A stretch of 64,000 nt of DNA from Gymnothorax reevesii. Its lineage: Eukaryota > Chordata > Actinopteri > Anguilliformes > Muraenidae. This document shows, one piece after another, positions 58,901-59,704 of this stretch. Below the pieces are notes generated by a model. It worked only from the letters and a program-made list of their open reading frames with translations. It ran no database searches and was not told the origin of the DNA. The stretch is from contig CM056583.1 of assembly GCA_029721435.1 (NCBI GenBank), positions 51,377,620 to 51,441,619 of the forward strand, read 5' to 3'. A program made the translations under genes and the position numbers. Every line of letters begins with the position of its first letter. Positions within the stretch are counted from its first letter, which is position 1.

Positions 58901-59704
58901 GCTAGACTCATTCACGCTCACCAGCTCACTCACATCTTCACACAAGTCCAGCTCTGCCGGGTTCACCTGAGGAATGTGAACCAGGATGGGGGGGGGAGGG
59001 GGTCAGAGTGTTTGAGCCAATGGGTAAGCATGAAGAGAGGCCCCGCCCTTTTAAACTTTGCTTCTGCATAACAAATGGTAAATTCTTGTCATACTGAGAA
59101 GTTGTTTATGTATCTGCTCAAATTCTGGATCAAGCAACAGATGGGATGCAGATAAGAGTGATTTATCAAGAGCAAAGTGAACATGGGCAAACCTACAGAA
59201 GCACTATTGATTAGTCAATGTCACAAGTATGTCACTGAATCACTCTGTTTGTTCTTAATGTACCACCCATCCATTACCATGACCTGGGTTCTTGACTAGA
59301 TTGGTGGAAATCTATGCTGATAGACTTCCTGACACGCATGACTAGGTTCACCTAATGTAATAGCATAGCTCTTACTCCATTCTGGTCAGCATGAAAACTT
59401 TCCCTTTGAGCTGAATGAAGCTGAGTTTTCACCTGAAAACCTGCACAGTGTATCAGCAACATTACTCCGCAAAAGTATGTAGGGGAAGGGCAGGCTGAGC
59501 AAAGAAAGATGGTCTGGAGGGATGAGCTGAACATCACTGCATAAAAATAAAAGCTGGGTTTTCAAGTCCCTGAAAAAGATGTCATTGTGGGAGATGTACC
59601 TTCTCTATCTCATATTCGCTCACTTCGAGGACTGATCCATCTGATTCTAGGCGAATCCGCGCACGCCCAGCTGCCAAATCAGGAGTGCCTTCATCTGGCT
59701 TCAG
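6248..59704 (-). CDS. myo18b: Unconventional myosin XVIIIB, internal part of the gene (34 exons)
   Basis: Thirty-four minus-strand exons, all with GT donors and AG acceptors, join into 1501 codons without a stop. Approximate residues of this partial product: 1-35 SH3-like region, 36-760 myosin head, 788-803 IQ motif, 856-1501 coiled coil. The P-loop is GRSGTGKT (about 146-153), switch I carries SSRF (199-202) and switch II reads DAPGL (429-433). Tail stretches such as [15 protein letters not shown] and [15 protein letters not shown] favour MYO18B over MYO18A. Known family role: a sarcomeric myosin of striated muscle needed for sarcomere assembly and considered a weak or inactive ATPase; human MYO18B mutations cause Klippel-Feil anomaly with nemaline-type myopathy. 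The N-terminal extension and the last tail exons are outside the window. Introns range from under 100 bp to 9.2 kb and are full of transposons. The paralogue call rests on recalled family sequence, not an alignment. Confidence 0.93.
7310..8290. repeat. CA-rich minisatellite array
   Basis: Degenerate units of CACACAAGCACTCACAC type, about 16-20 bp, run through the intron between the two most 3' exons. Their CACTCA spacing leaves open frames rich in His and Thr, which are not genes. A hAT-type MITE interrupts the array at 7917-8096. Confidence 0.85.
7917..8096. mobile_element. hAT-type MITE with perfect 8-bp duplication
   Basis: Terminal inverted repeats start CAGAAGTGTAAAATCCAG and end GGACTTTACACCTCTG. 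The 8 bases on each side are identical, CACACAAG (7909-7916 and 8097-8104). It is 180 bp and non-coding. A relative lies at 56859-57053. Confidence 0.9.
8330..8467 (-). CDS. myo18b: myo18b exon: coiled coil
   Basis: Forty-six codons, phase 0/0: [20 protein letters not shown], then [20 protein letters not shown]. The F-L-E-x-S-T-V-x-R-x-I-V-S-x-Q-E-A pattern is shared with MYO18A and B. It is separated from the previous exon by 7.2 kb of minisatellite and nested repeats. Confidence 0.95.
8468..9059. other. Intron, no feature recognised
   Basis: Purine-rich sequence (8470-8700) followed by unremarkable AT-rich DNA. The pyrimidine-rich opposite strand provides the acceptor region of the 8330-8467 exon. 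Confidence 0.4.
9060..9598. repeat. 34-bp minisatellite, left (degenerate) part
   Basis: Units of GAGCACACAGCTGTGATG plus TCACTGTGCCTGT, about 34 bp with much divergence. The same unit resumes at about 14430 and is far more regular there, so the sequence between is an insertion. Confidence 0.85.
9837..9981. mobile_element. Tc1-type MITE (CAACCCCA family)
   Basis: A 145-bp element with ends CAACCCCATTTC and GAAATGGGGTGG, flanked by TA on both sides. Its ends and the interior CATTTTACACACA-like sequence are those of the larger Tc1 element at 44104-46874, so it is a miniature of that family. Confidence 0.75.
10600..10733 (+). mobile_element. 3' end of a Tc1-like element inside the LINE
   Basis: GTGTGTGACTTTTTGGCTGG followed by GCAGTATA is a Tc1-type terminal repeat next to TA. 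It is the same terminus as at 13665-13700. It is joined in frame to the LINE reverse transcriptase relic on the minus strand, so the open frame there is a chimera. Confidence 0.65.
11760..11915 (+). mobile_element. LINE 3' tail relic
   Basis: CTTGCCTGGTTAAATAAAGG followed by an ATCA/CAAT repeat (about 11893-11912) is the typical 3' end of fish L2/Rex1-like LINEs, here on the plus strand, opposite to the relic at 9599-11200. Confidence 0.6.
11920..13700 (+). mobile_element. Internally deleted Tc1-like element, split by a solo LTR
   Basis: After removal of the LTR at 12031-13298 and one copy of GTGCG, the 5' leader runs into a start resembling [20 protein letters not shown] (from 13325). It then jumps to [19 protein letters not shown], the Tc1 PxxSPDLNPIExxW catalytic-domain motif in decayed form. 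The right terminus is GTGCGACTTTTTTTTGGCTG followed by GGCATTGTA. The middle of the transposase is missing. The left terminus could not be placed precisely. Confidence 0.75.
12031..13298 (+). mobile_element. Solo LTR, copy A
   Basis: 1268 bp from TGTTGGGATCCTGCATTTC to GTAAAACCTCACA, starting TG and ending CA, flanked by the perfect 5-bp duplication GTGCG (12026-12030 and 13299-13303). AATAAA lies near the 3' end (about 13236). No internal retroviral or retrotransposon genes. Same family as 41766-43711 and 44990-46184. Confidence 0.9.
13701..14430. other. AT-rich sequence between repeats
   Basis: Nothing recognised. It probably belongs to the insertions that separate the two parts of the 34-bp minisatellite. 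Confidence 0.35.
14430..15610. repeat. 34-bp minisatellite, main array
   Basis: About 33 tandem units, of which those between 14640 and 15300 are nearly identical: GAGAGCACACAGCTGTGATA followed by TTGTCACTGTGCCT (34 bp). Variants (GTT for GAT, TGC for TGT) are interspersed, which suggests recent higher-order expansion. The array runs into the donor side of the 15623-15706 exon. Confidence 0.95.
15623..15706 (-). CDS. myo18b: myo18b exon: coiled coil
   Basis: Twenty-eight codons, phase 0/0: [20 protein letters not shown], then QKQKMQEE. Its donor (GAA|GTAAGA) lies at the edge of the 34-bp minisatellite of 14.4-15.6 kb. Confidence 0.93.
15740..15765. repeat. AAT microsatellite
   Basis: Eight or so ATA/AAT units in the intron upstream of the 15623-15706 exon on the coding strand. 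Confidence 0.8.
16098..16137. repeat. CA microsatellite next to a splice donor
   Basis: About 19 CA units end four bases from the donor of the 16142-16258 exon; the donor hexamer GTACCT is followed at once by GTGTGT on the coding strand. Confidence 0.9.
16142..16258 (-). CDS. myo18b: myo18b exon: coiled coil
   Basis: Thirty-nine codons, phase 0/0: [20 protein letters not shown], then [19 protein letters not shown]. The [16 protein letters not shown] run is shared by class XVIII tails. A CA microsatellite (about 16110-16137) begins just beyond the donor. Confidence 0.95.
16391..16701. mobile_element. MITE with ~110-bp inverted repeats
   Basis: Ends are GCCAGGTCACGCG and CGCATGACCTGGC. The arms stay similar through AACTAAGTAAGATAGAGTTA and ATGGCTTTGTGTGGGTCTTC. 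Flanks CCTCCTGG and CCTCCTGC match at 7 of 8 positions, suggesting an 8-bp duplication (hAT-like). 311 bp, non-coding. Confidence 0.85.
16750..17640. repeat. 42-bp (2 x 21) minisatellite
   Basis: About 20 units made of two related 21-mers, CCCCTCACTGGGTCTACTGT-like and CCCTTTCACTGAATCTGCTG-like. Because 42 is a multiple of three and the units lack stops, several frames stay open on the minus strand (peptide period [14 protein letters not shown], 14 residues). It lies wholly inside an intron of myo18b and is not taken as coding. Confidence 0.95.
17743..17856 (-). CDS. myo18b: myo18b exon: coiled coil
   Basis: Thirty-eight codons, phase 0/0: [20 protein letters not shown], then [18 protein letters not shown]. 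The 42-bp minisatellite lies in the next intron. Donor CTG|GTGAGA. Confidence 0.94.
17992..18153 (-). CDS. myo18b: myo18b exon: coiled coil, paralogue-diagnostic
   Basis: Fifty-four codons, phase 0/0: [20 protein letters not shown], then [17 protein letters not shown]. The start with [15 protein letters not shown] is nearly identical to the MYO18B form that I recall, and differs from the NRRDFESEKRLRKDL form of MYO18A. Confidence 0.95.
18178..18320. repeat. Simple repeats GGGA, GA and GTGA
   Basis: GGGA units at about 18178-18200, GA at about 18258-18275 and GTGA at about 18298-18320, in the intron upstream (coding sense) of the 17992-18153 exon. Confidence 0.8.
18336..18681. mobile_element. 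MITE, TAACACTTTACAATAAGG family
   Basis: TAACACTTTACAATAAGGGT at the left is matched inverted by CCCTTATTTTGTAAAGTGTT at the right, with continued similarity around ACATTAGTTAATG. This terminus is very common in fish genomes. Non-coding, 346 bp. Confidence 0.85.
18690..20139. other. Intron, mostly unassigned, possible SINE
   Basis: At 19430-19650 the sequence GGTTCAAATCT resembles a tRNA-type B box preceded by a tRNA-like leader. This could be an old tRNA-derived SINE, but no clear A box or tail is seen. The rest is unremarkable. Confidence 0.3.
20140..20244 (-). CDS. myo18b: myo18b exon: coiled coil
   Basis: Thirty-five codons, phase 0/0: [20 protein letters not shown], then [15 protein letters not shown]. 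The [10 protein letters not shown] and D-L-E-G-L-I-x-T-L-C-D-Q strings favour MYO18B. Confidence 0.95.
20245..21282. other. Intron with one small MITE
   Basis: A MITE lies at about 20697-20816, with ends GGTGCATTTCCCAAAATCAT and inverted TTTTGAGAAATGTATGCC; its GCATTTCCCAAAA termini are widespread in fish. The remainder (20250-20690 and 20820-21240) shows nothing recognisable. Confidence 0.5.
21283..21393 (-). CDS. myo18b: myo18b exon: coiled coil
   Basis: Thirty-seven codons, phase 0/0: [20 protein letters not shown], then [17 protein letters not shown]. This closely follows the R-F-E-x-E-x-E-R-M-K-Q segment of MYO18. Acceptor CCCCCAG. Confidence 0.94.
21540..21915. repeat. Degenerate minisatellite
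   Basis: Repeats of TATGATAATCAGTGTTTAGT with a variable spacing of about 25-45 bp, at the edge of the donor side of the 21979-22179 exon. Confidence 0.75.
21979..22179 (-). CDS. myo18b: myo18b exon: coiled coil with Gln-rich end
   Basis: Sixty-seven codons, phase 0/0: [20 protein letters not shown], then [19 protein letters not shown], ending in a run of Gln coded by a CAG repeat that abuts the donor (CAG|GTCAGT). The Gln run at the exon edge may vary in length between individuals. Confidence 0.92.
22205..23430. repeat. Degenerate ~60-bp minisatellite, split by an LTR
   Basis: Units of GTACCTGCAGGCTATGCT, TAGCATTAGCTAAAAGG and GTCTGAACTGGGTCT type occur at 22210-22298 and resume at 23030-23430. 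The solo LTR at 22299-23021 lies between. Confidence 0.75.
22299..23021 (+). mobile_element. Solo LTR inside the minisatellite
   Basis: 723 bp from TGTTACATCCTTG to GGATCATAACA, with TG...CA termini and an AATAAA at about 22959. Flanks AAAAG and AAAAT agree at 4 of 5 positions. It differs in sequence from the 1.27 kb LTR family. No internal region. Confidence 0.75.
23452..23575 (-). CDS. myo18b: myo18b exon: coiled coil
   Basis: Phase 2 in, phase 0 out: [20 protein letters not shown], then [20 protein letters not shown]. The R-E-L-K-E-K-V-x-Q-E-N-T-S run resembles MYO18B. Its donor opens into a decayed minisatellite. Confidence 0.93.
23709..23863 (-). CDS. myo18b: myo18b exon: coiled coil
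   Basis: Phase 0 in, phase 2 out: [20 protein letters not shown], then [15 protein letters not shown], ending HDLERKQRR. The [13 protein letters not shown] and H-x-L-E-x-K-Q-x-R patterns are shared by class XVIII tails. Donor AG|GTCTGA is unusual. Confidence 0.93.
23864..25875. other. Intron with one palindromic MITE
   Basis: A small MITE at 24349-24495 has arms CTTGTAAGGGATAATGTACA and GCGAGCCAGTC matched in inverse at GACTGGCTCGC and CTTACAAGGG. The rest of the intron is AT-rich and unassigned; a run of A with interruptions lies at 25780-25800. Confidence 0.55.
25876..26000 (-). CDS. myo18b: myo18b exon: coiled coil
   Basis: Phase 1 in, phase 0 out: [20 protein letters not shown], then [20 protein letters not shown]. 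The acceptor CTCAG is preceded by CATG and then a run of about 24 C (plus-strand poly-G at about 26009-26032) in place of a mixed pyrimidine tract. The donor AAG|GTTCGT is weak. Confidence 0.92.
26009..26032. repeat. Poly-G tract serving as acceptor pyrimidine tract
   Basis: About 24 consecutive G on the plus strand. On the coding strand it is poly-C ending some 8 bases before the acceptor of the 25876-26000 exon. Long C/G runs are often variable in length and can form G-quadruplexes. Confidence 0.9.
26155..26680. repeat. Dispersed fish repeats
   Basis: 26160-26330 contains GGAGGAAGGTATTGTTTTCG and CACTCTAGCGGC, similar in layout to the repeat at 53793-54092. 26520-26672 contains GCATGTCTTTAGACCGTGGG and GAGGAAAC, a widespread fish interspersed repeat. 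Neither has coding capacity here. Confidence 0.5.
26789..26894 (-). CDS. myo18b: myo18b exon: coiled coil
   Basis: Phase 0 in, phase 1 out: [20 protein letters not shown], then [16 protein letters not shown] leucine-spaced helix followed by a Lys/Gly-rich linker; class XVIII tails have a non-helical skip in this position. Donor TCAG|GTAACG. Confidence 0.88.
26895..28012. other. Intron, no feature recognised
   Basis: GT-rich at 27105-27155 with a poly-T run near 27249. A duplicated TTTCGTCTAAAATACTT-like motif (27262 and 27315) hints at an old repeat. No exon seen. Confidence 0.4.
28013..28253. mobile_element. MITE with CATTCTCAT termini
   Basis: CATTCTCATTTCAACGCGTC at the left is matched inverted by the right end (ATGAGAATG). 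Inner arms CGTCGATATACGAGGCA and TGCCTCGTATATCGACG are a perfect inverted pair. The interior has CCCTAACCCCTAACC. A one-ended relative lies at 31666-31810. Confidence 0.85.
28610..28905. repeat. GT-rich minisatellite
   Basis: Irregular units of GTGTATGTGAGTGTGCA type directly downstream (coding sense) of the 28922-29041 exon. The exon frame continues open into it, but the donor is standard. Confidence 0.8.
28922..29041 (-). CDS. myo18b: myo18b exon: coiled coil
   Basis: Forty codons, phase 0/0: [20 protein letters not shown], then [17 protein letters not shown]. The L-S-D-E-R-F-R-G-E pattern is shared with MYO18B. The donor (CAG|GTGCTG) opens into a GT-rich repeat. Confidence 0.93.
29357..29446 (-). 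CDS. myo18b: myo18b exon: first coiled-coil segment
   Basis: Thirty codons, phase 0/0: [20 protein letters not shown], then [10 protein letters not shown]. Heptad spacing of Leu and charged residues marks the start of the tail coiled coil. Acceptor TTTTAG. Confidence 0.93.
29509..29720. mobile_element. piggyBac-like fold-back MITE, copy 2
   Basis: Right end GCTCAAAGGGTTAA is intact; the left end is TTAACAGTTTGAGCGC. The core hairpin pairs AACCTATCATGTGTCAACTT with its inverse around AAAGAGCTCCCCTGCGGG. It lies in the intron between two neck/coiled-coil exons. Confidence 0.8.
29791..29934 (-). CDS. myo18b: myo18b exon: head-tail junction
   Basis: Forty-eight codons, phase 0/0. Encodes [20 protein letters not shown], then VRPLLDV and FRAKE, matching the Q-K-N-x-x-x-x-x-x-x-W-x-W-W-x-L junction shared by class II and XVIII myosins just before the coiled coil. 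Confidence 0.94.
30143..30402. mobile_element. Palindromic insertion flanked by a 15-bp duplication
   Basis: ACTGAATCTCACCTT occurs at 30143-30157 and 30388-30402. Between them is a ~230-bp insertion with a large inverted repeat (ATGTATGCACACCGTCAAAT arm against its inverse) and a loop containing GATGTGGCCTTCATCAGG. The right-hand copy spans the splice donor of the IQ exon, so the duplication made a second donor-like site. Confidence 0.75.
30400..30528 (-). CDS. myo18b: myo18b exon: end of converter and IQ motif
   Basis: Forty-three codons, phase 0/0. [16 protein letters not shown] matches V-F-x-R-x-G-x-L-x-x-L-E, the end of the converter. [17 protein letters not shown] is the single IQ-type light-chain-binding motif, with Cys-Tyr-Gly in place of the usual Arg-Gly. 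The donor AAG|GTGAGATTCAGT also occurs 245 bp downstream as part of a 15-bp direct repeat (30143-30157 and 30388-30402). Confidence 0.94.
31035..31100 (-). CDS. myo18b: myo18b exon: converter
   Basis: Twenty-two codons, phase 0/0: [16 protein letters not shown], then VLGASR, the start of the G-x-T-K-V-F-F-R converter signature. The acceptor tract is a CT repeat. Donor CGG|GTAAGA. Confidence 0.92.
31101..31150. repeat. GA repeat forming an acceptor tract
   Basis: Imperfect GAGA repeat immediately outside the 31035-31100 exon; on the coding strand it is a CT-rich tract leading to the acceptor. Confidence 0.8.
31666..31810. mobile_element. One-ended relic of the CATTCTCAT MITE
   Basis: GACCAAGCATTGATATGC aligns with GACCAAGCGTCGATATAC of the 28013-28253 element, and CTAATCCCTAACCCAGAAAA with its CCCTAACCTGAAAAA. 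The second terminus is missing or unrecognisable. Confidence 0.6.
32053..32088. repeat. GT microsatellite
   Basis: About 17 GT units in the intron just past the donor of the 32126-32235 exon. Confidence 0.9.
32126..32235 (-). CDS. myo18b: myo18b exon: converter entry
   Basis: Phase 1 in, phase 0 out. Encodes [18 protein letters not shown], the class form of the G-Y-P-x-R-x-x-F-x-x-F-x-x-R-Y motif, then [10 protein letters not shown]. Donor AAG|GTCAGC. A GT microsatellite (about 32053-32088) follows in the intron. Confidence 0.94.
32236..35235. other. Intron, AT-rich, few features
   Basis: An ATTA/TTTA low-complexity tract at 34130-34170. A dispersed repeat at about 34980-35140 shares GGAATAACAGGAATCAA and CTCCCTTTAGA with 63530-63660. 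33000-33900 shows nothing. The region ends at a 59-bp tandem duplication. Confidence 0.5.
35238..35354. repeat. 59-bp tandem duplication
   Basis: GAGGGGTTAGCAGGATGGCT... occurs at 35238-35296 and again at 35297-35354, differing by one base (TATA against TGTA). This is a recent duplication in the intron beyond the 35576-35726 exon. Confidence 0.95.
35434..35456. repeat. CA microsatellite
   Basis: About ten CA units followed by CGCGCATG. Confidence 0.9.
35576..35726 (-). CDS. myo18b: myo18b exon: motor, SH1/SH2-side helix
   Basis: Phase 0 in, phase 1 out. Encodes [20 protein letters not shown], the equivalent of L-x-x-T-x-P-H-F-V-R-C-I-x-P, then [10 protein letters not shown] matching the V-L-E-x-I-R-I-x-R-x-G helix. 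The acceptor uses GAAG rather than the usual CAG. Donor ACAG|GTGAGA. Confidence 0.93.
36240..36655. repeat. 27-bp minisatellite
   Basis: About 15 units of GTGTATGGCTGTGTGTTTGC plus AGTAAAT (27 bp, nine codons). Both strands stay open. On the minus strand the frame of the 36675-36858 exon reads on through the donor as repeats of ANTQPYTFT. Not treated as coding, because the donor and the next exon are well supported. Confidence 0.93.
36675..36858 (-). CDS. myo18b: myo18b exon: motor loop 2 and C-terminal helix
   Basis: Phase 2 in, phase 0 out. Encodes [13 protein letters not shown], then [20 protein letters not shown], then a helix ending in [10 protein letters not shown]. The G-I-E-G-G-S-Q run is characteristic of class XVIII myosins. 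The exon frame stays open through the donor (GCG|GTGAGA) well into a 27-bp intronic minisatellite. Confidence 0.94.
36880..37200. repeat. GA-rich and CA-rich simple sequence
   Basis: GA-rich from 36863 to 36980 (CT-rich acceptor side for the 36675-36858 exon) and CA-rich from 37090 to 37195. Confidence 0.8.
37208..37355 (-). CDS. myo18b: myo18b exon: motor, actin-binding side and relay
   Basis: Phase 1 in, phase 2 out. Encodes [19 protein letters not shown], the equivalent of F-x-I-x-H-Y-A-G-x-V-x-Y, then [15 protein letters not shown]. Donor GT|GTAAGT. The neighbouring intron sequence (37080-37200) is CA-rich. Confidence 0.93.
37564..37684 (-). CDS. myo18b: myo18b exon: motor, L-x-x-L-L-D-E-E segment
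   Basis: Phase 0 in, phase 1 out. Encodes [20 protein letters not shown] followed by VVERVCQYF, matching the G-L-L-x-x-L-D-E-E helix found in myosin heads. Donor ACAG|GTGAGG. Confidence 0.93.
37745..37937. mobile_element. piggyBac-like fold-back MITE, copy 3
   Basis: Right end GCTCAAAGGGTTAA is intact; the left end is truncated at about ACCAACTATAGTTG. The core hairpin AACCTATCATGTGGCAACTT with its inverse is better preserved than in the other copies. Confidence 0.8.
38286..38366 (-). CDS. myo18b: myo18b exon: motor lower 50-kDa linker
   Basis: Twenty-seven codons, phase 0/0, encoding [20 protein letters not shown], then IDQSTLQ. This fits the class XVIII segment that replaces the W-x-x-I-x-F-x-D-N relay-side strand. 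Acceptor TTCCCAG, donor CAA|GTAAGT. Confidence 0.9.
38367..39428. other. Intron, no feature recognised
   Basis: Unremarkable AT-rich sequence between two motor exons. Confidence 0.4.
39429..39621 (-). CDS. myo18b: myo18b exon: switch II and following region
   Basis: Phase 2 in, phase 0 out. Encodes [13 protein letters not shown], at the switch II position where active myosins have DIxGFE. The conserved Glu is absent and the Gly is followed by Leu. Then comes [18 protein letters not shown], the equivalent of the E-Q-L-C-I-N-Y-x-N-E-x-L segment. Loss of the switch II Glu is compatible with the low or absent ATPase reported for the class. Confidence 0.94.
39622..40303. other. Intron with A/T-rich simple sequence
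   Basis: Poly-T at about 39772-39781, poly-A at 39869-39880 and an AATAA repeat at 39885-39912. This may be an old retroposon tail; no body identified. Confidence 0.4.
40304..40394 (-). CDS. myo18b: myo18b exon: motor helix before switch II
   Basis: Phase 1 in, phase 2 out. Encodes [23 protein letters not shown], a close match to the A-x-x-x-Y-x-x-L-F-x-x-L-V-x-x-I-N helix of all myosin heads. Donor AG|GTACTC. It is the first exon after the 9.2 kb intron. Confidence 0.93.
40395..41765. other. Start of the 9.2 kb intron, no gene seen
   Basis: CA-rich at 40510-40570 and a poly-T at 41520-41533. Nothing else recognised. Confidence 0.4.
41766..43711 (+). mobile_element. Solo LTR, copy B, carrying a hAT MITE
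   Basis: Runs from TGTTATGATTCTGCC to CGATACCTCACA with the perfect 5-bp duplication CCATC (41761-41765 and 43712-43716). Without the MITE at 42582-43245 and its 8-bp duplication it measures about 1274 bp, almost the same as copy A. AATAAA is at about 43649. No internal genes. Confidence 0.9.
42582..43245. mobile_element. hAT-type MITE nested in solo LTR B
   Basis: Ends TAGTGATGGTCAAATGAAGC and the inverse CATCACTA, flanked by the perfect 8-bp duplication CTTTTCAC (42574-42581 and 43246-43253). 664 bp; the right arm contains GCCTCGAATCGGGGCTTCAT, a local palindrome. No transposase. Confidence 0.9.
44316..44549 (-). pseudogene. Tc1 transposase, C-terminal fragment
   Basis: [20 protein letters not shown] is the Tc1/mariner DDE-domain motif ending in the third acidic residue (the E of IEN). 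It is followed by [20 protein letters not shown] and ends naturally at KRGDVTTW. The upstream part of the frame is disrupted. Confidence 0.9.
44990..46184 (-). mobile_element. Solo LTR, copy C, inside the Tc1 element
   Basis: TGTTGGGTTTTACGAAATGA at the left and GGATCACAACA at the right, with the perfect 5-bp duplication GGCAC (44985-44989 and 46185-46189). It is the inverse orientation of copies A and B, with AATAAA on the minus strand (TTTATT at about 45048). 1195 bp, no internal genes. Confidence 0.92.
46372..46566 (-). pseudogene. Tc1 transposase, N-terminal fragment
   Basis: Contains [20 protein letters not shown] followed by [15 protein letters not shown], the first helix-turn-helix (paired-like) DNA-binding domain of Tc1 transposases. 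It stops soon after and is separated from its catalytic part by the solo LTR. Confidence 0.88.
46875..47899. other. Intron, no feature recognised
   Basis: Unassigned AT-rich sequence. Confidence 0.35.
47900..48245 (+). mobile_element. Dispersed LINE-type 3' repeat relic
   Basis: TTATTTATCCTCCATTTAAC, then GAGATCGAAATCTCTTTTTC and AAGGGAGCCCTGGG, then AGTCAAAACCTTGGTTTAAC and ATCTCATCTGAAAGACGG. These phrases belong to a widespread fish retroposon 3' region. A shorter relative in the opposite orientation is at 61998-62072. Confidence 0.6.
48246..49564. other. Intron with a dispersed repeat
   Basis: At about 48405-48455, ATGCCACTACTAAAACCTCT is found again in inverse at 52766-52795. CA-rich at 49205-49235. 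The rest is unassigned. Confidence 0.45.
49565..49735 (-). CDS. myo18b: myo18b exon: motor, HO-helix and loop
   Basis: Phase 1 in and out. Encodes [19 protein letters not shown] and [12 protein letters not shown], the A-x-L-L-G and L-x-x-A-hydrophobic pattern of the upper 50-kDa domain, then a polar loop rich in Glu, Gly and Pro. The 9.2 kb transposon-filled intron begins after its donor (GAAG|GTAAGA). Confidence 0.93.
49736..51435. other. Intron with one dispersed repeat and a CA array
   Basis: 50270-50400 carries TTGACCTTTGACCTTTCGAC, CAAAATGCAAATTTGGACAG and TGTCGCGCGGACAGAC before a CA array at 50399-50445, a combination common in fish. The rest is unassigned. Confidence 0.5.
51436..51580 (-). 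CDS. myo18b: myo18b exon: motor, upper 50-kDa region
   Basis: Phase 0 in, phase 1 out. Encodes [19 protein letters not shown] then [15 protein letters not shown]; the I-x-H-L-G strand-helix is a hallmark of myosin heads, and the Ala-Gly tail is typical of class XVIII. The acceptor tract is a (CT)n repeat, seen as GA repeats at 51583-51610 on the plus strand. Confidence 0.94.
51708..51771 (-). CDS. myo18b: myo18b micro-exon in the motor head
   Basis: A 64-bp exon found because the flanking exons differ in phase (2 out, 0 in). It encodes [16 protein letters not shown], which fits the class XVIII segment between the F-Y-Q-L-L helix and the loop before the L50 subdomain. Acceptor TATCTGCAG, donor AAG|GTAGCA. 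It is too short to stand out as an open frame and would be easy to miss. Confidence 0.9.
51772..53003. other. Intron, CA microsatellite and one repeat
   Basis: CA array at 52905-52936. The dispersed segment at 52747-52795 matches 48405-48455 in inverse. No exon; the open frames here are not supported by splice sites or similarity. Confidence 0.45.
53004..53104 (-). CDS. myo18b: myo18b exon: motor, after switch I
   Basis: Thirty-three codons plus two bases, encoding [12 protein letters not shown] and [12 protein letters not shown]. This corresponds to the LLEKSRV and N-F-H-F-Y-Q-L-L segment of myosin heads. Donor AG|GTCAGT, phase 2. A CA microsatellite (52905-52936) lies about 70 bp downstream in the intron. 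Confidence 0.93.
53433..53572 (-). CDS. myo18b: myo18b exon: switch I region
   Basis: Phase 1 in, phase 0 out. Encodes [15 protein letters not shown], the equivalent of the helix after the P-loop, and then [20 protein letters not shown] matches the end of the switch I motif (NxNSSRFGK in active myosins), but the upstream Asn residues and the following Gly-Lys are not kept. Donor CAG|GTACTG. Confidence 0.93.
53733..54680 (+). mobile_element. LTR-like relic with a nested repeat
   Basis: Pyrimidine/TTG-rich sequence ending in AATAAACCTGTGAATTGG (about 54635) resembles the U3-R-U5 style of the solo LTRs, starting about TGTCAGGATTTGAG. A separate repeat at 53793-54092 (CCTCCGCCGAGGAGG at the left, GGCGGCGGAGG at the right) is inserted in it. 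No target duplication could be confirmed. Confidence 0.4.
54681..55454. other. Intron, no feature recognised
   Basis: CA-rich patches near 54715 and 54995; GTCAGCATTACTCACGTTA-like phrases recur at 55252 and 55430, perhaps an old repeat. Confidence 0.35.
55455..56815 (+). mobile_element. Decayed Tc1-like transposon
   Basis: Plus-strand fragments of transposase are spread over frames: [20 protein letters not shown] at about 55700-55765, a GSVMVWG-like stretch near 56150 and a SPDLNPIE-like stretch near 56385-56410. The right terminus is GGGGGCAAATACTTTTTTCA followed by CAGCACTCTA. The left terminus is not recognisable. Frameshifts and stops make it dead. Confidence 0.85.
56859..57053. mobile_element. 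hAT-type MITE with perfect 8-bp duplication
   Basis: Ends CAGAGGTGTATAATCCAGGG and, inverted, GGATTATACACCTCTG, flanked by GCGCACAC at 56851-56858 and 57054-57061. 195 bp. Its termini match those of 7917-8096, and it also lies against a CA repeat. Confidence 0.92.
57117..57364 (-). CDS. myo18b: myo18b exon: P-loop (nucleotide binding)
   Basis: Phase 2 in, phase 1 out. The exon encodes a helix, then [21 protein letters not shown], of which GRSGTGKT is the Walker A/P-loop. The usual myosin loop is GESGAGKT, so Glu is replaced by Arg; class XVIII proteins are known to vary here. The acceptor is preceded by a pyrimidine-rich tract, and the donor is CC|GTGAGT. A hAT-type MITE and a CA repeat sit about 60 bp beyond the donor. 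Confidence 0.93.
57365..58793. other. Intron, AT-rich, no feature recognised
   Basis: No repeat boundary or exon found. Confidence 0.4.
58794..58966 (-). CDS. myo18b: myo18b exon: start of the motor core
   Basis: Encodes [16 protein letters not shown] followed by HAGPNLLAL, the conserved opening of the class XVIII motor (active myosins have a LNEASVLHNL-type motif and a Y-G-L-F strand here). The 3' end has two possible donors: GAG|GTAATC (chosen; phase 2, fits the strong acceptor of the next exon) and AAG|GTGAGG six bases... upstream at 58799, phase 0, which would need the weaker acceptor ATAAG in the next exon. Both keep the reading frame. Confidence 0.88.
59600..59704 (-). CDS. myo18b: myo18b exon: N-terminal SH3-like region of the head
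   Basis: Thirty-five codons in phase 0/0, containing [15 protein letters not shown], the class XVIII equivalent of the beta-rich SH3-like domain before the motor. Donor is AAG|GTACAT. The acceptor is taken at CACACAG; an alternative AG eight bases upstream would extend the exon to 59712 and change its starting phase. This is the most 5' exon I could find; earlier exons must lie beyond 64000. Confidence 0.85.
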
